Both the position numbers and the translations under genes were made by a program. A model generated the notes under the pieces. That model was given only the letters and a program-made list of their open reading frames with translations. It ran no database searches and was not told the DNA's origin. Positions 46,157 through 56,154 of a DNA stretch of 64,000 bases are shown one piece after another; positions within the stretch are counted from its first letter, which is position 1, and every line of letters starts with the position of its first letter. The stretch comes from Staphylotrichum longicolle. Its lineage: Eukaryota; Ascomycota; Sordariomycetes; Sordariales; Chaetomiaceae. The stretch is from assembly GCA_019096155.1 (NCBI GenBank), contig JAHCVI010000002.1, positions 558,001 to 622,000 on the forward strand. The letters run 5' to 3'.

Positions 46157-46845
46157 GATGTTGAAGATATGGTCTATGGTAGGCGCCCCACCACGGCATC
46201 GCGCGCAGGGTTTGCGGGAAGCAACGCTGACGGCCTAAACAGAAGAAGGAGCAGCAAAAGGCTGAGAACGCCGCCGAGGGCACGGCAGCGACGGCGCCCA
46301 AGAAGAAGAAGGTGACGGCGGCGCAATTACGAGTACAGAAGGGTTGGTGCTGCCGACCGACCACCCCCGTGTTCCTATCTAGGCTAACGCATCACTTCGC
46401 AGATCTTTCGGAGCTCTCCTTGGGCAGCACAATGTCGACCGAGTTCCCAGACCCGGACAATATCCTCTCCTTCATTCTCTACATCGAGCCGGACGAGGGC
46501 ATGTACAAGGGCGGCCGGTTCAGCTTCAGCTTCAACATTACGCCGTCGTTTCCGCACGAGCCGCCCAAGGTGCTGTGTCGCGAGAAGATCTACCATCCCA
46601 ACATCGATCTCGAGGGCAAGGTGTGCCTGAACATCCTGCGCGAGGACTGGAAGCCCGTTCTGAACCTGAACGCGGTGATCGTCGGGCTGCAGTTCCTGTT
46701 CCTGGAGCCCAACGCCAGCGACCCGCTCAACAAGGAGGCGGCCGAGGACCTGCGGAACCACAGGGAAGGGTTCAAGCGAAATGTGAGGCAGGCGATGCAG
46801 GGCGGGAATGTGCGGGGGGAGACGTACCAGAGGGTGCTGGTTTAG
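46157..46845 (+). CDS. ubc12: NEDD8-conjugating enzyme Ubc12
   Basis: E2 that takes NEDD8 from the Uba3/Ula1 E1 and passes it to cullins, activating SCF-type ligases. Three exons: 46157-46177 (MLKIWSM), 46243-46342 and 46403-46845; introns of 65 and 60 nt, the second with GTTGGT donor and GCTAAC branch. Total 187 residues. The 40-residue N-terminal extension (MLKIWSMKKEQQKAEN, then KKKKVTAAQLRVQKDL) is the Uba3-docking arm that sets Ubc12 apart from other E2s. The UBC fold carries the HPN motif in YHPNIDLEGKVCLNIL with the catalytic Cys at about residue 115 (codon 46624-46626), and LREDWKPVLNLNAVI. The joining of MLKIWSM to KKEQQ confirms the tiny first exon. Intact. Confidence 0.96.
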
Positions 46846-47711
46846 AGTGACGCAGCCTCTGGCGGCGTCGACTACTTTTATGACTTGGTGAGGGGGACGG
46901 CTACGGAGGTGGCGAGCGGATACACAGCGGAAGGGGAAACGATACCTGTTGAGTGGGAGGCTGAACTTGGGTGGCATGGTAGCGGTTACATATGAGCACT
47001 TGCGGCGTTTGATGGTCACGGCTATGAGATGAATGCGAGTTATGTCTTGTCAACCGTGCGACCCCCGAATCTTGCGTCACCAGCCGACACTGGACGAGCT
47101 CCACCTGGACCGGAGGACCTCGTACCAGCTCTGGGAAGATGGACTCACCTTGACTGGAGTAGATACGAGGGCAGACCTCGGCCGCCCTGATTCTCCTGAT
47201 CGGAGGAACACATGCAATCCAAGGTGAGGGACTCTGGGTGAGTCAACACCGGCACCGGCACCGGCAATGTCCTCGGCCAACCGACTCCGCTCCGGGGGCC
47301 TGGCCCTGTGGAATGCTCGGTGCGTCCCACCTGGCTCCGGAACGGCCTGGGTGTGTCAGCTCCAGGAACCCCTTTCGCGGATCGCGGCTGCTTGGGCAAC
47401 CCCACACTTCCTCGGGTGGCCCAGAGCACCCTGCCGCCCCGGATTCGGCCTGTCCAATGGGGTCGCCCAGGTTGTGAGCATGCTCCACACATCTGCCCCA
47501 CCGGCCAGCAGTCAATGCCCCGAAGTCGGTGTGAGCTTGCCTGGCAACCAGGCCAGAAGGTAAAAATTCTGACTCGCCAGCTCCGATGACTGCAGCAGAA
47601 CGGAGACGGTGAAGCACCTCATAAAGCTATTTTGAACCCCCGTTGCCCATCACCTCCTGCCCCCTTCCCTTCCCTCCCATATCCCATCTCCACTCCCCAA
47701 TTCCCATCACA
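46846..47711. other. Intergenic: ubc12 3' region and ilv gene promoter
   Basis: No gene supported. A CCGGCA repeat (about 47249-47264) is the only simple repeat. The last 80 bases before the ATG are C/T-rich. Confidence 0.5.
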
Positions 47712-49262
47712 ATGGCCTCCCGCAGCTTCAGCAAGGCTCTCCGCTCCCCATTGGCGCGCCAATTGGCGTCGCCCGCCGTCCAGAGGCGCACTTTCGTCGC
47801 CGCCGCCGGTCTGGTGCGTGCTTCGGCCGTCGCTGCCCGCGCCGCCACCGCTGCGCCTGCTCAGCAGCAGGTGCGCGGTGTCAAGACCATCGACTTTGCC
47901 GGCTCAAAGGAGGATGTCTACGGTAAGAGAGCCAGCGGCTTCAATTTGCAAATTGAATTGAAAGTAAAACGCGCGGTCAAGTACGGTGAGCTGACAGATG
48001 GTGTCTTGTCACAGAGCGTGCCGACTGGCCCACTGAGAAGCTTCTGGTGAGTCACCGCCAACTCAAGACACCGGAAAAAAAAATAAAGAGAACACCTGTT
48101 GACAATTGGCCCGCAGGAGTACTTCAAGAACGACACCCTCGCCCTCATCGGCTACGGCTCGCAGGGTCACGGCCAGGGCCTCAACCTCCGTGACAACGGC
48201 CTCAACGTCATCATCGGCGTGCGCAAGAACGGCCAGTCGTGGAAGGATGCCGTCCAGGACGGCTGGGTCCCCGGCAAGAACCTCTTCGAGGTCGACGATG
48301 CCATCTCCCGCGGCACCATCATCATGAACCTGCTCAGCGACGCCGCCCAGAGCGAGACGTGGCCCGCCATCAAGCCCCAGATCACCAAGGGCAAGGTATG
48401 TGGAGCCCGAACCGGGGCCAACCCCCCTTCTCCCCCCTGACCCCGGTGGAGAAGCATGTGGCTGCGGGTTTTGCGGGTTTTGCTGACAAGGGATGCCAGA
48501 CTCTCTACTTCTCCCACGGCTTCTCGCCCGTCTTCAAGGACCTCACCAAGGTCGAGGTCCCCACCGACGTCGATGTCATCCTCTGCGCTCCCAAGGGCTC
48601 GGGCCGCACCGTGCGCTCGCTCTTCCGCGAGGGCCGCGGCATCAACTCGTCGTTCGCCGTCTACCAGGACGTGACGGGCAAGGCCAAGGAGAAGGCCATC
48701 GCCATGGGCGTCGCCATCGGCTCGGGCTACCTGTACGAGACGACGTTCGAGAAGGAGGTCTACTCTGACCTGTACGGCGAGCGCGGCTGCCTGATGGGCG
48801 GCATCCACGGCATGTTCCTCGCCCAGTACGAGGTGCTCCGCGAGCGCGGCCACAGCCCCAGCGAGGCCTTCAACGAGACGGTCGAGGAGGCGACCCAGTC
48901 GCTGTACCCCCTCATCGGCGCCCACGGCATGGACTGGATGTTCGAGGCCTGCTCCACCACGGCCCGCCGCGGCGCCATCGACTGGACCCCGCGCTTCAAG
49001 GACGCCCTCAAGCCCGTCTTCAACTCGCTCTACGACTCGGTCAAGAACGGCGAGGAGACCAAGCGCTCGCTCGAGTACAACTCGCAGCCCGACTACCGCC
49101 AGCGGTACGAGGCCGAGATGGAGGAGATTCGCAACCTGGAGATCTGGCGCGCGGGCAAGTCCGTCCGGTAAGTTTTATTCTCTCTTCACACTTAACACTT
49201 ATTGCTGTTCAACATGCTAACGTTGCCGTCACAGTGCTCTCCGCCCCGAGAACCAGAAGTAA
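47712..49262 (+). CDS. ilv-2: Ketol-acid reductoisomerase, mitochondrial
   Basis: Second enzyme of valine/isoleucine/leucine synthesis: converts acetolactate or acetohydroxybutyrate to the dihydroxy acids with NADPH and Mg2+, in the mitochondrial matrix (yeast Ilv5, Neurospora ilv-2). Five exons: 47712-47922, 48015-48046 (only 32 nt), 48117-48395, 48500-49167 and 49235-49262 (28 nt); all four introns (92, 70, 104, 67 nt) end in CAG. Total 405 residues, as expected of the fungal class I enzyme. Residues 1 to about 55 are an Arg/Ser/Ala-rich targeting peptide (MASRSFSKALRSPLARQL). The NADPH loop is ALIGYGSQGHGQGLNLRDNG; FSHGF, the metal-ligand helices (TVEEATQSLYPLIG) and the C-terminal ALRPENQK follow. 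Ends on TAA at 49260-49262. Intact. Confidence 0.97.
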
Positions 49263-49641
49263 GCGGTCGGCGCATGGGGATTGTGTTTTGCTCGGGAACA
49301 GTTTGATACTCTGGCTTATGGGACGGTTGGGCTGTCGCCCTGCCGGGGACGGGATACCTCGGGCAAGGGGACTCAAAAGCCTTGATTCGCACTGCACTTT
49401 GTTTGATATTGGGGTCCAGCTGTAACTGTACATATACTCTAGCTGATGGCGGTATTGATTTCTGAGCGTCCGTCTTGTTTGGGTGTTGTCTTTTCTTCGT
49501 TCCATCATCACCTCCCTCGGTCATCCTCACCCCGCTCCCATCTCTGTTTATCATCCACCTCTGTCGATCATCCTCACCCCGCCCCCATCTTTCTTTATCA
49601 TCCCCCTCTCCTCCCCCCCCATCTCCCAGCTCACATACCCG
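49263..49641. other. Convergent 3' region with a 47-bp tandem duplication
   Basis: Separates the convergent ilv-2 and dehydratase genes. It contains two adjacent 47-base copies (49517-49563 and 49564-49610) differing at only a few positions. No gene. Confidence 0.75.
49517..49610. repeat. Two tandem copies of a 47-bp unit
   Basis: Each copy begins TCGGTCATCC or TCGATCATCC and contains CTCACCCCGC and TTTATCATCC. The sequence is C/T-rich and lies in the shared 3' region of two convergent genes, so any transcript from either gene could include it. Confidence 0.88.
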
Positions 49642-51049
49642 TCATTTACTCCCTTCAGTTTCCGCAAACAGCCCCCCCAATACATCCAAACTCACATTCC
49701 CCCCGCTAAACACCACGCCCAAATCCCAACCCTCCTCCCCGCCCTCCCGCTCCACCATGGCGCGAAACTCTTCGTTGAACAGCGCCACCGCCAACCCCAC
49801 CACGGCGCTCGGCTCCACGACGACCTTCATGCGCTCGTACACGAGCCGCAGCGCGCGCTTGATCTCGGCCTCGCTGGCCGTGTACACGCCGCGGACGAGC
49901 TTGCGGTCGTGGATGATGGACCAGGGGATCTCGCCGACGGGGGTGCGCAGGCCGTCGGCGATGGTGTCGGAGGCGGGCACGGCGGGGATGCGGCGCCCGA
50001 GGGCGAGGCCGCGCGCGCAGTCGTCGGTGAGGTGGAGGTGGGAGGGCTCGGCGCCGAAGACGTGGATTTTTTTCTTTTGGGGGGTGGTGGATGATGGTGG
50101 GGGGAAAGGGGAAGAGGAGCAGGCGAGGGCCGTGCCCGAGAGGAGACCGCCGCCGCCGCAGGGCGTGATGACCGCGTCGAGCTGTGTGGAGGAGGGGAGC
50201 TGGGACTGCAGCTCGAGCGCCGCGGTGCCCGCGCCCAGGATGATGTCCGGGTGGTCGTAGGGCGGGACGAGGCGCGCGCCCGTCTGCGAGATGACCGAGG
50301 CCGTCAGGGCCTCGCGCTCGGGCGCCGTCGGGCCGGAGAAGGAGATGTGCGCGCCGTAGGTGCGGGTCGCGGCGATCTTGGCCGGGGACGAGTTGGACGG
50401 CATGATGATGTGGCAGGGCAGGGAGGAGGTGAGGGCGGCGAGGGAGAGGGCTTGGGCGTGGTTGCCTGGAGGGGGGGAAGTTAGTTTTGGTATGGCGACG
50501 GGGGGAGGGGGTTGGAGTGAGACGGCGATGATAACGGGGTGAGGGTGAGTGAGAAGGGGACAAAAGGGGTGAGGGTCTCGAGGTTGAGTTGAGAGAGTGA
50601 GAACGTAAGGGAGTGAGTGAGAGTGTGCAAAGAGGTGTTCACATTCATACTGATGAACCCGAGGTAAAAACAACATGGTATGTACACAAGTGTGTAAGTG
50701 AAAACTCACCCGAACTGTGCGTCACCACCCCCTTCTCGCGCCCGCCCGCCTCAGCCCACCCGGGCTCCTGCTTCAGCCGCTCGATGGCATGGAAGGCGCC
50801 CCGGGCCTTGAAGGCGCCAATTTTTTGGTAGTTCTCGCACTTGAACCAGAAGCGGAGGACGGGCTTGGCCGGGGTGCGGCCCGCCCACTCGGTGCCCTCG
50901 AGCTCGGCGGGGTCCCGCGGGGTCGAGGCGATGCGGTTGAGCGTCGAGCTGGTCAGCACCGGGGTCTTGTGGATGAAGGGCGCGATCAGCTTGTGCGCGG
51001 CCTCCACCGAGGCACGTGTGAGTGGGGGGGCCGTGGACGGATCGGCCAT
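49642..51049 (-). CDS. L-serine/threonine dehydratase-like PLP enzyme
   Basis: Fold-type II PLP enzyme expected to deaminate Ser or Thr to pyruvate or 2-oxobutyrate plus ammonia; a serine racemase activity cannot be excluded from sequence. Exon 1 is 51049-50710, exon 2 50465-49642, total 387 residues; the 244-nt intron (GTGAGT..CAG) is long for this genome and splits the family SSGNHAQAL motif exactly. The PLP lysine is K81 in KIGAFKARGAF. The phosphate-binding loop is CGGGGLLSG, and SGGNVSLD near the end is the usual PLP-ring-side motif. No regulatory ACT domain, so it is of the catabolic or serine type rather than Ilv1. A Pro/Ser insertion (SSPFPPPSSTTPQKKK) interrupts the usual strand after LLSGTAL. 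The start at 51049 has context ACCATGGC. Divergent from the IDO gene, sharing its 1.3 kb upstream region. Confidence 0.87.
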
Positions 51050-51663
51050 GGTGTGGTTCGTCGTCGGGGGTGTGGTTGTGGTTTCGGGATGGTGGTTGCG
51101 TGCCGGGTTCGGAGACGAGAGGGAAGCCGAGTGCCGGAGCGGGATCGGAGTGGACTGCAATGGTTGTCGTCCAGAGGGTGGTCTTGGTAACGGTCAAGGG
51201 GACAGGGGATACGACATCAGGGACGTCTGGGTGGATAGCAGAGGTTTATGGAGCATGCATGACAGACATTGACAGTCCACGCAGTAGAGGGGATCGCCCG
51301 ATAACGGAAGGTGACAGCGAGCTCCCCTTCTTACACCGAGCTCCGCAAAATGGAGGGGAGCTCCATCCGCAGTCCAGCTCCAGAGTTGGTATCTGGGTAG
51401 GCACGGTTGCACAGCAGCCGGGTAAGAATGGGAGAACTTGACGGGAAAGACACTGGAATTGCATCATTTGGTAAATGCGTTTATTGGTCTAAAATGGTGT
51501 AAGTGGTAAGGTTCCCTGATGTCCTTGATGTCCTTGACGGAGGGAAGTTGGAGATATTTGGAGCAGATATGTGGAGTAAACCGCTCCAAAGCGGAAGCTC
51601 CCACGCTCACTACTGGCTGATGCCGTGACGGAAGGTGACCGTTTATCCCCGGGACCCCGAGTT

Positions 51664-51688
51664 AACGGCCGGAATTGGTCCGGCCGTT
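51664..51688. promoter_or_regulatory. Inverted repeat with 10-bp arms (AACGGCCGGA), 5-base spacer
   Basis: AACGGCCGGA (51664-51673), spacer ATTGG, then the exact reverse complement (51679-51688). It contains CGG and CCG triplets facing inward, the typical arrangement for Zn2Cys6 dimers. About 0.7 kb upstream of IDO and 0.6 kb upstream of the dehydratase. Confidence 0.75.
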
Positions 51689-51721
51689 TCCCCCGTTTCG
51701 ACTCCGCATGGATCCCAAGTG

Positions 51722-51747
51722 GGCCGGTTGAGGCCGGCTAAGGCCGG
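51722..51747. promoter_or_regulatory. Three GGCCGG sites exactly 10 bp apart
   Basis: GGCCGG at 51722-51727, 51732-51737 and 51742-51747. Each is itself palindrome-like (CCGG core), and the spacing is one helical turn, so the sites face the same side of DNA. They start about 33 bases after the inverted repeat at 51664-51688. Confidence 0.7.
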
Positions 51748-52212
51748 AGAACAGTGGGGCGCCCTGATTCCATTACATACTCGACTCGACGACCGCCGCC
51801 ATGGCCATGGTACACGGGGCCGGAGGCTGAAATGGACCATCTCAGATTCACGAGACATTCTGAGCAAGGCACGGAGATGTCAATATGTCTCACTCTATAA
51901 CAACGTCCTGAGTCCGGGCCCGGGCCGGGCCGGGTTTTACAATCGACGCAGCACAGACGCCGATCCGGGGTGTAAGTGTCAACTCCAAGAGCCGCAAATA
52001 ATAACAACGTCACCGGCCATCGGCACTCCTAAGTTTATAAACTCCAAAAGTGCTCTCTCGCTGCTGGCTTGCAGACGTCGTGGTCGGCTGATGGTTCGGA
52101 TCCAACCATGTGCCTCACTTCCTACGCCATGACAAAGAGAAATTGCCGGCTGGGGACGGCGAGAAGGGCGACCACAAGATCGCTGGTCGGCGCCGTCAGA
52201 ATGATGGGGTCT

Positions 52213-52236
52213 GTGGCCGGAATGTATTCCGGCCAC
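52213..52236. promoter_or_regulatory. Inverted repeat with 11-bp arms (GTGGCCGGAAT) beside the IDO TATA box
   Basis: GTGGCCGGAAT, two bases GT, then the exact reverse complement ATTCCGGCCAC. The core reads CGG-N8-CCG. It ends four bases before the TATATA at 52241, a position where a bound factor would directly affect initiation. It shares the half-site GGCCGGAA with the repeat at 51664. Confidence 0.8.
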
Positions 52237-52240
52237 CGTC

Positions 52241-52247
52241 TATATAG
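52241..52247 (+). promoter_or_regulatory. TATA box of the IDO gene
   Basis: TATATAG, 119 bases before the IDO ATG, would put initiation near 52270-52280, where CAGCACTCAGCAGCCATCAC-like leader sequence begins. Confidence 0.6.
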
Positions 52248-52365
52248 GCGCCCAGCTCGACCGCCCAAGATCAGTCTGCTCAGCACTCAGCAGCCATCAC
52301 AGAGGTTCAACCACTGAGACGAACACAACTTTTTACAGTCAAACTTTTTGAACCCATCTTCCACC

Positions 52366-53976
52366 ATGGGATCACTGGGCCAGACCCTCCCCCCCTTCAC
52401 CGTCCTGGACGACACCCGTCCGGACGACATGTCCCTGCCGGCCTTCATGGTGTCGACCACGCGCGGCTTCCTCCCCCGGATGGACCCCATCGTGACCCTC
52501 CCGCCCGAGTTCGATGCCCTCGAGTCCATCCTCCAGCGCATGCCCGTCAAGACGCTGTCCGGCGAGCCGGGCCTGCTCGCCCACGGCAAGCTGGGCGACA
52601 CGGTGACGGCCGAGCTGCCGGACCTGACCGACGCCGTCGACAAGTACAAGGACAACCTGCCGCTGATGAACGCCCTGTACCGCGACTACTCGTTCCTCGC
52701 GTCCGCCTACCTGCTTGAGCCGTGCCACGAGCGCTTCGTCAAGGGGGAAGGGTACGGCCTGGGGAGGGACGTGTTGCCGGCGAACATTGCGAGGCCCATC
52801 GCCAAGACTGCTGCTCTGTAAGTCTTTTTTTTTCGCCTTATCATTCTTCTTTTCCTTTCATGTCGTCTCCTCCTGCTCTGCTCATTCCACTAACACCCCT
52901 TCTCTTTCCCCCTCAGCTGCGACTTCCAACCCTTCATGGAATACGCCGGCTCCTACGCCCTCTTCAACTACCGCCTCGTCGACCCGTCCCTCGGCCTCGA
53001 GTACTCCAACCTCCGCCTGATCCGCGCCTTCGAGCACGGCCTCGACCCGACCTCCTCCGAGGCCGGCTTCGTGCTCGTCCACATCGCCATGGTCAAGCAC
53101 TCGGGCCAGCTCGTCGCCGGCGCCGTCGCCTGCCTCAAGGCCCTCGACGCCCACAACAACAACAACAACAACAACAACTCCAATTCAACAGCCAACGACG
53201 CTTCCACGCCGCGCCAGGCCCTCAACGCCGCCCTCGCCCAGGTCCTCGCCGCCCTGCGGCAGATCAACAAGACCATGGAGACCATGTGGACGCGCTCCTC
53301 GCCCACCCACTACACCTCCTTCCGCACCTTCATCTTCGGCATCACCTCGCAGAGCATGTTCCCGCAGGGCGTCACCTACAAGGGTGTCCCCGAGCTCGGC
53401 GACAAGCCCGTCTCCTTCCGCGGCGAGAGCGGCGCCAACGACTCGATGGTGCCGCTCGTCGACAACCTGTGCGGCGTGCCCATGCCGCAGACGCCGCTGA
53501 CCGAGATCTTGAAGGACTTTCGGCGGTACCGGCCGGGGGAGCACAGGGGGTTCTTGGAGTGGGTGCGGAGGGGGAGCGAGGAAGGGGGGTTGAAGGGGTG
53601 GGTTTTTGCGGAGAAGAGGGAGGGCGAGGGGGGGAGGAGGAGGAGGATGAAGGGGAGGTGAGGGAGAGCAGGGCGCTGTGGATCAAGGTGCTGGTCAGGG
53701 GAGTTCAGGTGGCGGCATTGGTGCTTTGCGAGGGAGTATATCCTCAAGAGGACGAGCCACCCGACGGCCACGGGGGGCAGCCCGATCGTGACGTGGCTGC
53801 CGAATCAGCTGGCGGCGGTGATGGATGAGATGGCGAGGTTGTATGAGTCGGTGGGAGGAGAGGGGTTGGGGGAGGAGGTGGAGGGGATCATGGACTTGGT
53901 GGGCAGGCAGCGCGAGATGTTGAGGAAGGAGGTGCGCAAGTTCTGCGAGGAGCGCGGGGTCAAGGGGGATATGTAG
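52366..53976 (+). CDS. ido: Indoleamine 2,3-dioxygenase, two compensating frame breaks
   Basis: Haem enzyme that opens the indole ring of tryptophan to N-formylkynurenine, first step of the kynurenine/NAD pathway (fungal Bna2). Exon 1 is 52366-52817; after a 99-nt intron (GTAAGT..CAG) exon 2 runs from 52917. Family sequence includes FMEYAGSYALFNYRL, FEHGLDPTSSEAGFVLVH, the substrate-loop VSFRGESGANDSMVPLVD and the C-terminal HPTATGGSPIVTWLPNQL. The proximal haem His is most likely in FRWRHW (CAT 53716-53718). As given, the frame hits a stop at about 53661. The expected sequence goes on one frame over (EGEVRESRALWIKVL) and returns to the first frame at EFRWRHW. One missing G in the seven-G run 53628-53634 and one extra G at 53698-53701 explain both, giving about 503 residues. 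A run of eight Asn lies in a surface loop (53155-53178). Confidence 0.88.
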
Positions 53977-54110
53977 ATTAGGTCTCCCGTCCCCCCCCGG
54001 GGTGTCTAAGTATGTCTAGAGGCAGAGAGATTCCTACGGGATATGCAGACAAAACCACAAATAAAACCCTGAACGCCGACGCAATGCAAACAAACTCCTT
54101 TTTCTCTCCC
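53977..54110. other. Short 3' region between convergent IDO and GPI-protein genes
   Basis: A 134-base gap with a C run (53992-53998). The two genes converge here; their 3' untranslated regions must overlap or be very short. Confidence 0.6.
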
Positions 54111-55549
54111 TCATACCAAACCCACCACCAAACCCACAACCCCCATCACCACCCACCACCCCCCCGCAACCGACCCCCTCCTCCCACCCCACCATTCCCC
54201 ATCCCATGCCCCGGCAGCCCCTTCGCCACACTCGCCGTCTGCCCGGCACCGCCCACCCCAGCCACACAACTCGCAGTCCCACACGCATACCCGCTCGGAC
54301 AGCACCCGGCCACGGGCCCGGCCTCGGCGCCGCACATGAACCACCCGCTCGCGCAGCTCCCCGTCGTCTCGGCCGGCGCCCCGCTCACGGGCACGACTAC
54401 CGTCACGCCGTTCCCGTTCACGACCGTCGTCATGGCCTGCTGCGGCGGGCACGACGTGGTGGCGCAGTCCCGCCCCGTCTGGCAGCACCCGCCGCCGAGG
54501 TAGGCGAGGCAGGGGTAGAAGCCCGTCGGGCAGTACGACGACGGCGTGGCCGAAGGGTCGGGGGAGGGCTGCTGGGAGGAGGTCGGTCGGAAGGGGGCGC
54601 CTGCTCCTCCGCCTGACGACGATGAGGAGGAGGGAGATGGGGAGGAGTTTGAGGCGAGGCTGGTGTGGGTGACGGTGGAGGTGACGGCGGGCGGGGAGGT
54701 GGAGGGGGTGATGGTGATGACGACCGTGACGAGGATGGTGGACGGGGTCGGGAGGGAGATGATGCTTGTGGAGGTGGTCGTGAGGGTCGTGAGGGAGGGG
54801 TGGTGGGGATGGGGGACGGGGACGGGGACGGGGCGGGACGGACGCCTAGAGGGTTGGGTGGGTGGTTAGCGAGTGAGAGGAGAAGAAGAAGGAGGGGGGG
54901 ACTTACAGCCTACGCCCTGGCACACAAAACCCGGGATGCAGCAGCCGCCGCCGACGTCGCTTCCGCAGGCGTGGCTGCCGGCGGCGCAGTCGGAGATGCC
55001 ACCGCCGCAGGTCGCGCCCGACGGACAGCACCCGACGGGCCCCAGCCCCGTGTCCGGCACCTGCATGCACGTCTCGCCCGTCCCGCAGCAGCTGTTGGGG
55101 TATCCGATCGCGGAGCAGCTGCTCGTCCCGCTCGGGCAGGACCACTGGCGCTTCTCGAGAAGGGCGAGGGCGGAGGCGGCCCGGCGGAGCAGATCCCATG
55201 CCGGCGGCGGTGGTGTCCGCTCGTCGTCTTCGAACTCTGGTCCAGAGAGGAGGGCGAACGGTGGACGGAGGGGCAGCTCGGCCGAGGCGTTGGCCCATAT
55301 GCGGCGGGCGTCGTCGGTTTCGTGGGCGCTGCGGGCTGCTAGCGCTGGGTGTGGTTTCCGCGGTGCCGGAGCGAAGGCGGGGGTCTCTGCGAAGGCGCCG
55401 TATTCGTGGTGGAACTTTGCGCCCTGGTCGGGCGGCATCTTGCGGATTGCTGTCGGCAGGCGGTGTTGAGACTGCGACTCAACGTGTGCCTCGCGGGCTT
55501 CGATTTGGGCTGCGGCGAGGAGGCATAGCGAGAGCGGGAGTGGGCGCAT
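54111..55549 (-). CDS. Secreted Cys-rich, probably GPI-anchored cell-wall protein, two frame breaks
   Basis: Exon 1 (55549-54907) begins with a signal peptide (MRPLPLSLCLLAAAQIEA), a 110-residue variable region, then a Cys-rich module (QWSCPSGTSSCSAIGYPNSCCG, GPVGCCPSGATCGGG, GGGCCIPGFVCQGVGC). After a 61-nt intron (GTAAGT, GCTAAC, TAG), exon 2 starts at 54845. Here the Ser/Thr-rich stalk (LTTLTTTSTSIISLPTPST) and second Cys module (SYCPTGFYPCLAYLGGGCC, GWFMCGAEAGPVAGCCPSG) are one frame off the spliced frame: a base is missing in the CCCCGTCCCC runs near 54800-54835. Near the end the frame stops at 54146, but the next frame gives a hydrophobic tail GGWWVVMGVVGLVVGLV, just what a GPI signal needs; one missing base in the G run near 54157-54167 would link them. 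Similar Sordariomycete GPI proteins exist; function unknown, perhaps wall or chitin binding. Confidence 0.68.
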
Positions 55550-56154
55550 TGTTGCCCAGTTGACCGAGCCCAAAAGTGGGCGCGGTGTATGGCCGTTTTG
55601 ACCGAAACCTCTGGAATTTAAACAGTGCAATCGCCACCCGCCAGACCGTCTGAAGGCGCCGCCGGTCAATCACAAGTTTGTCGGTGGTCGGGTGTGGTGT
55701 CAGACGAAGTCGAGAAGCCGATTGTTGACATTGGTTGCACAGACAATGGTTGGATAAAAACAATCGCCAAGACGTGGCGGCCCACCCTGGTCTAGCCAGG
55801 GGCAGGGGGTGATTGAGAGACAGATACGAGTTGATTCAGCTGGCTCTCCCGTATCAAGGGCAGTTCTCAAGCCAGATGATGCAATTGCAATGCAAGTATC
55901 AGGAGAAGCCCAGTTGGATCACAGAATCACAGGCCTGCCTTCATATCAGCCCCTCCCAAAATCCCGAGAGCTTGTCAAAAGGCAATCGTGACATTCAACC
56001 CAGCTCAGAGCTTCACTGTAGCGGCGGATCGACGGCCAACCCCTGCTGGACCCTGCAGCATGGCATCTCCACTCACTGAACCTGGCTTTCATTGCGGGTT
56101 CCTCGGTTTTACACCGTCCACCGTTCACCAGCATAGCGTCTACGGACGAGCCAT
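55550..56154. other. Intergenic: promoter of the GPI-protein gene and 3' side of the APH-like gene
   Basis: Both flanking genes are on the minus strand. No coding region or notable repeat is seen. Confidence 0.5.

Larger units (their letters stand above)
51050..52365. promoter_or_regulatory. Shared divergent promoter of the dehydratase and IDO genes, rich in CGG/CCG repeats
   Basis: Contains two large inverted repeats with GGCCGGA half-sites (51664-51688 and 52213-52236), a 10-bp-phased GGCCGG array (51722-51747), further GGCCGG at 51818 and in 51914-51934, and a TATA box (52241) on the IDO side. A duplicated GATGTCCTT (about 51518-51536) lies nearer the dehydratase. No coding sequence is supported. 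Confidence 0.65.
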
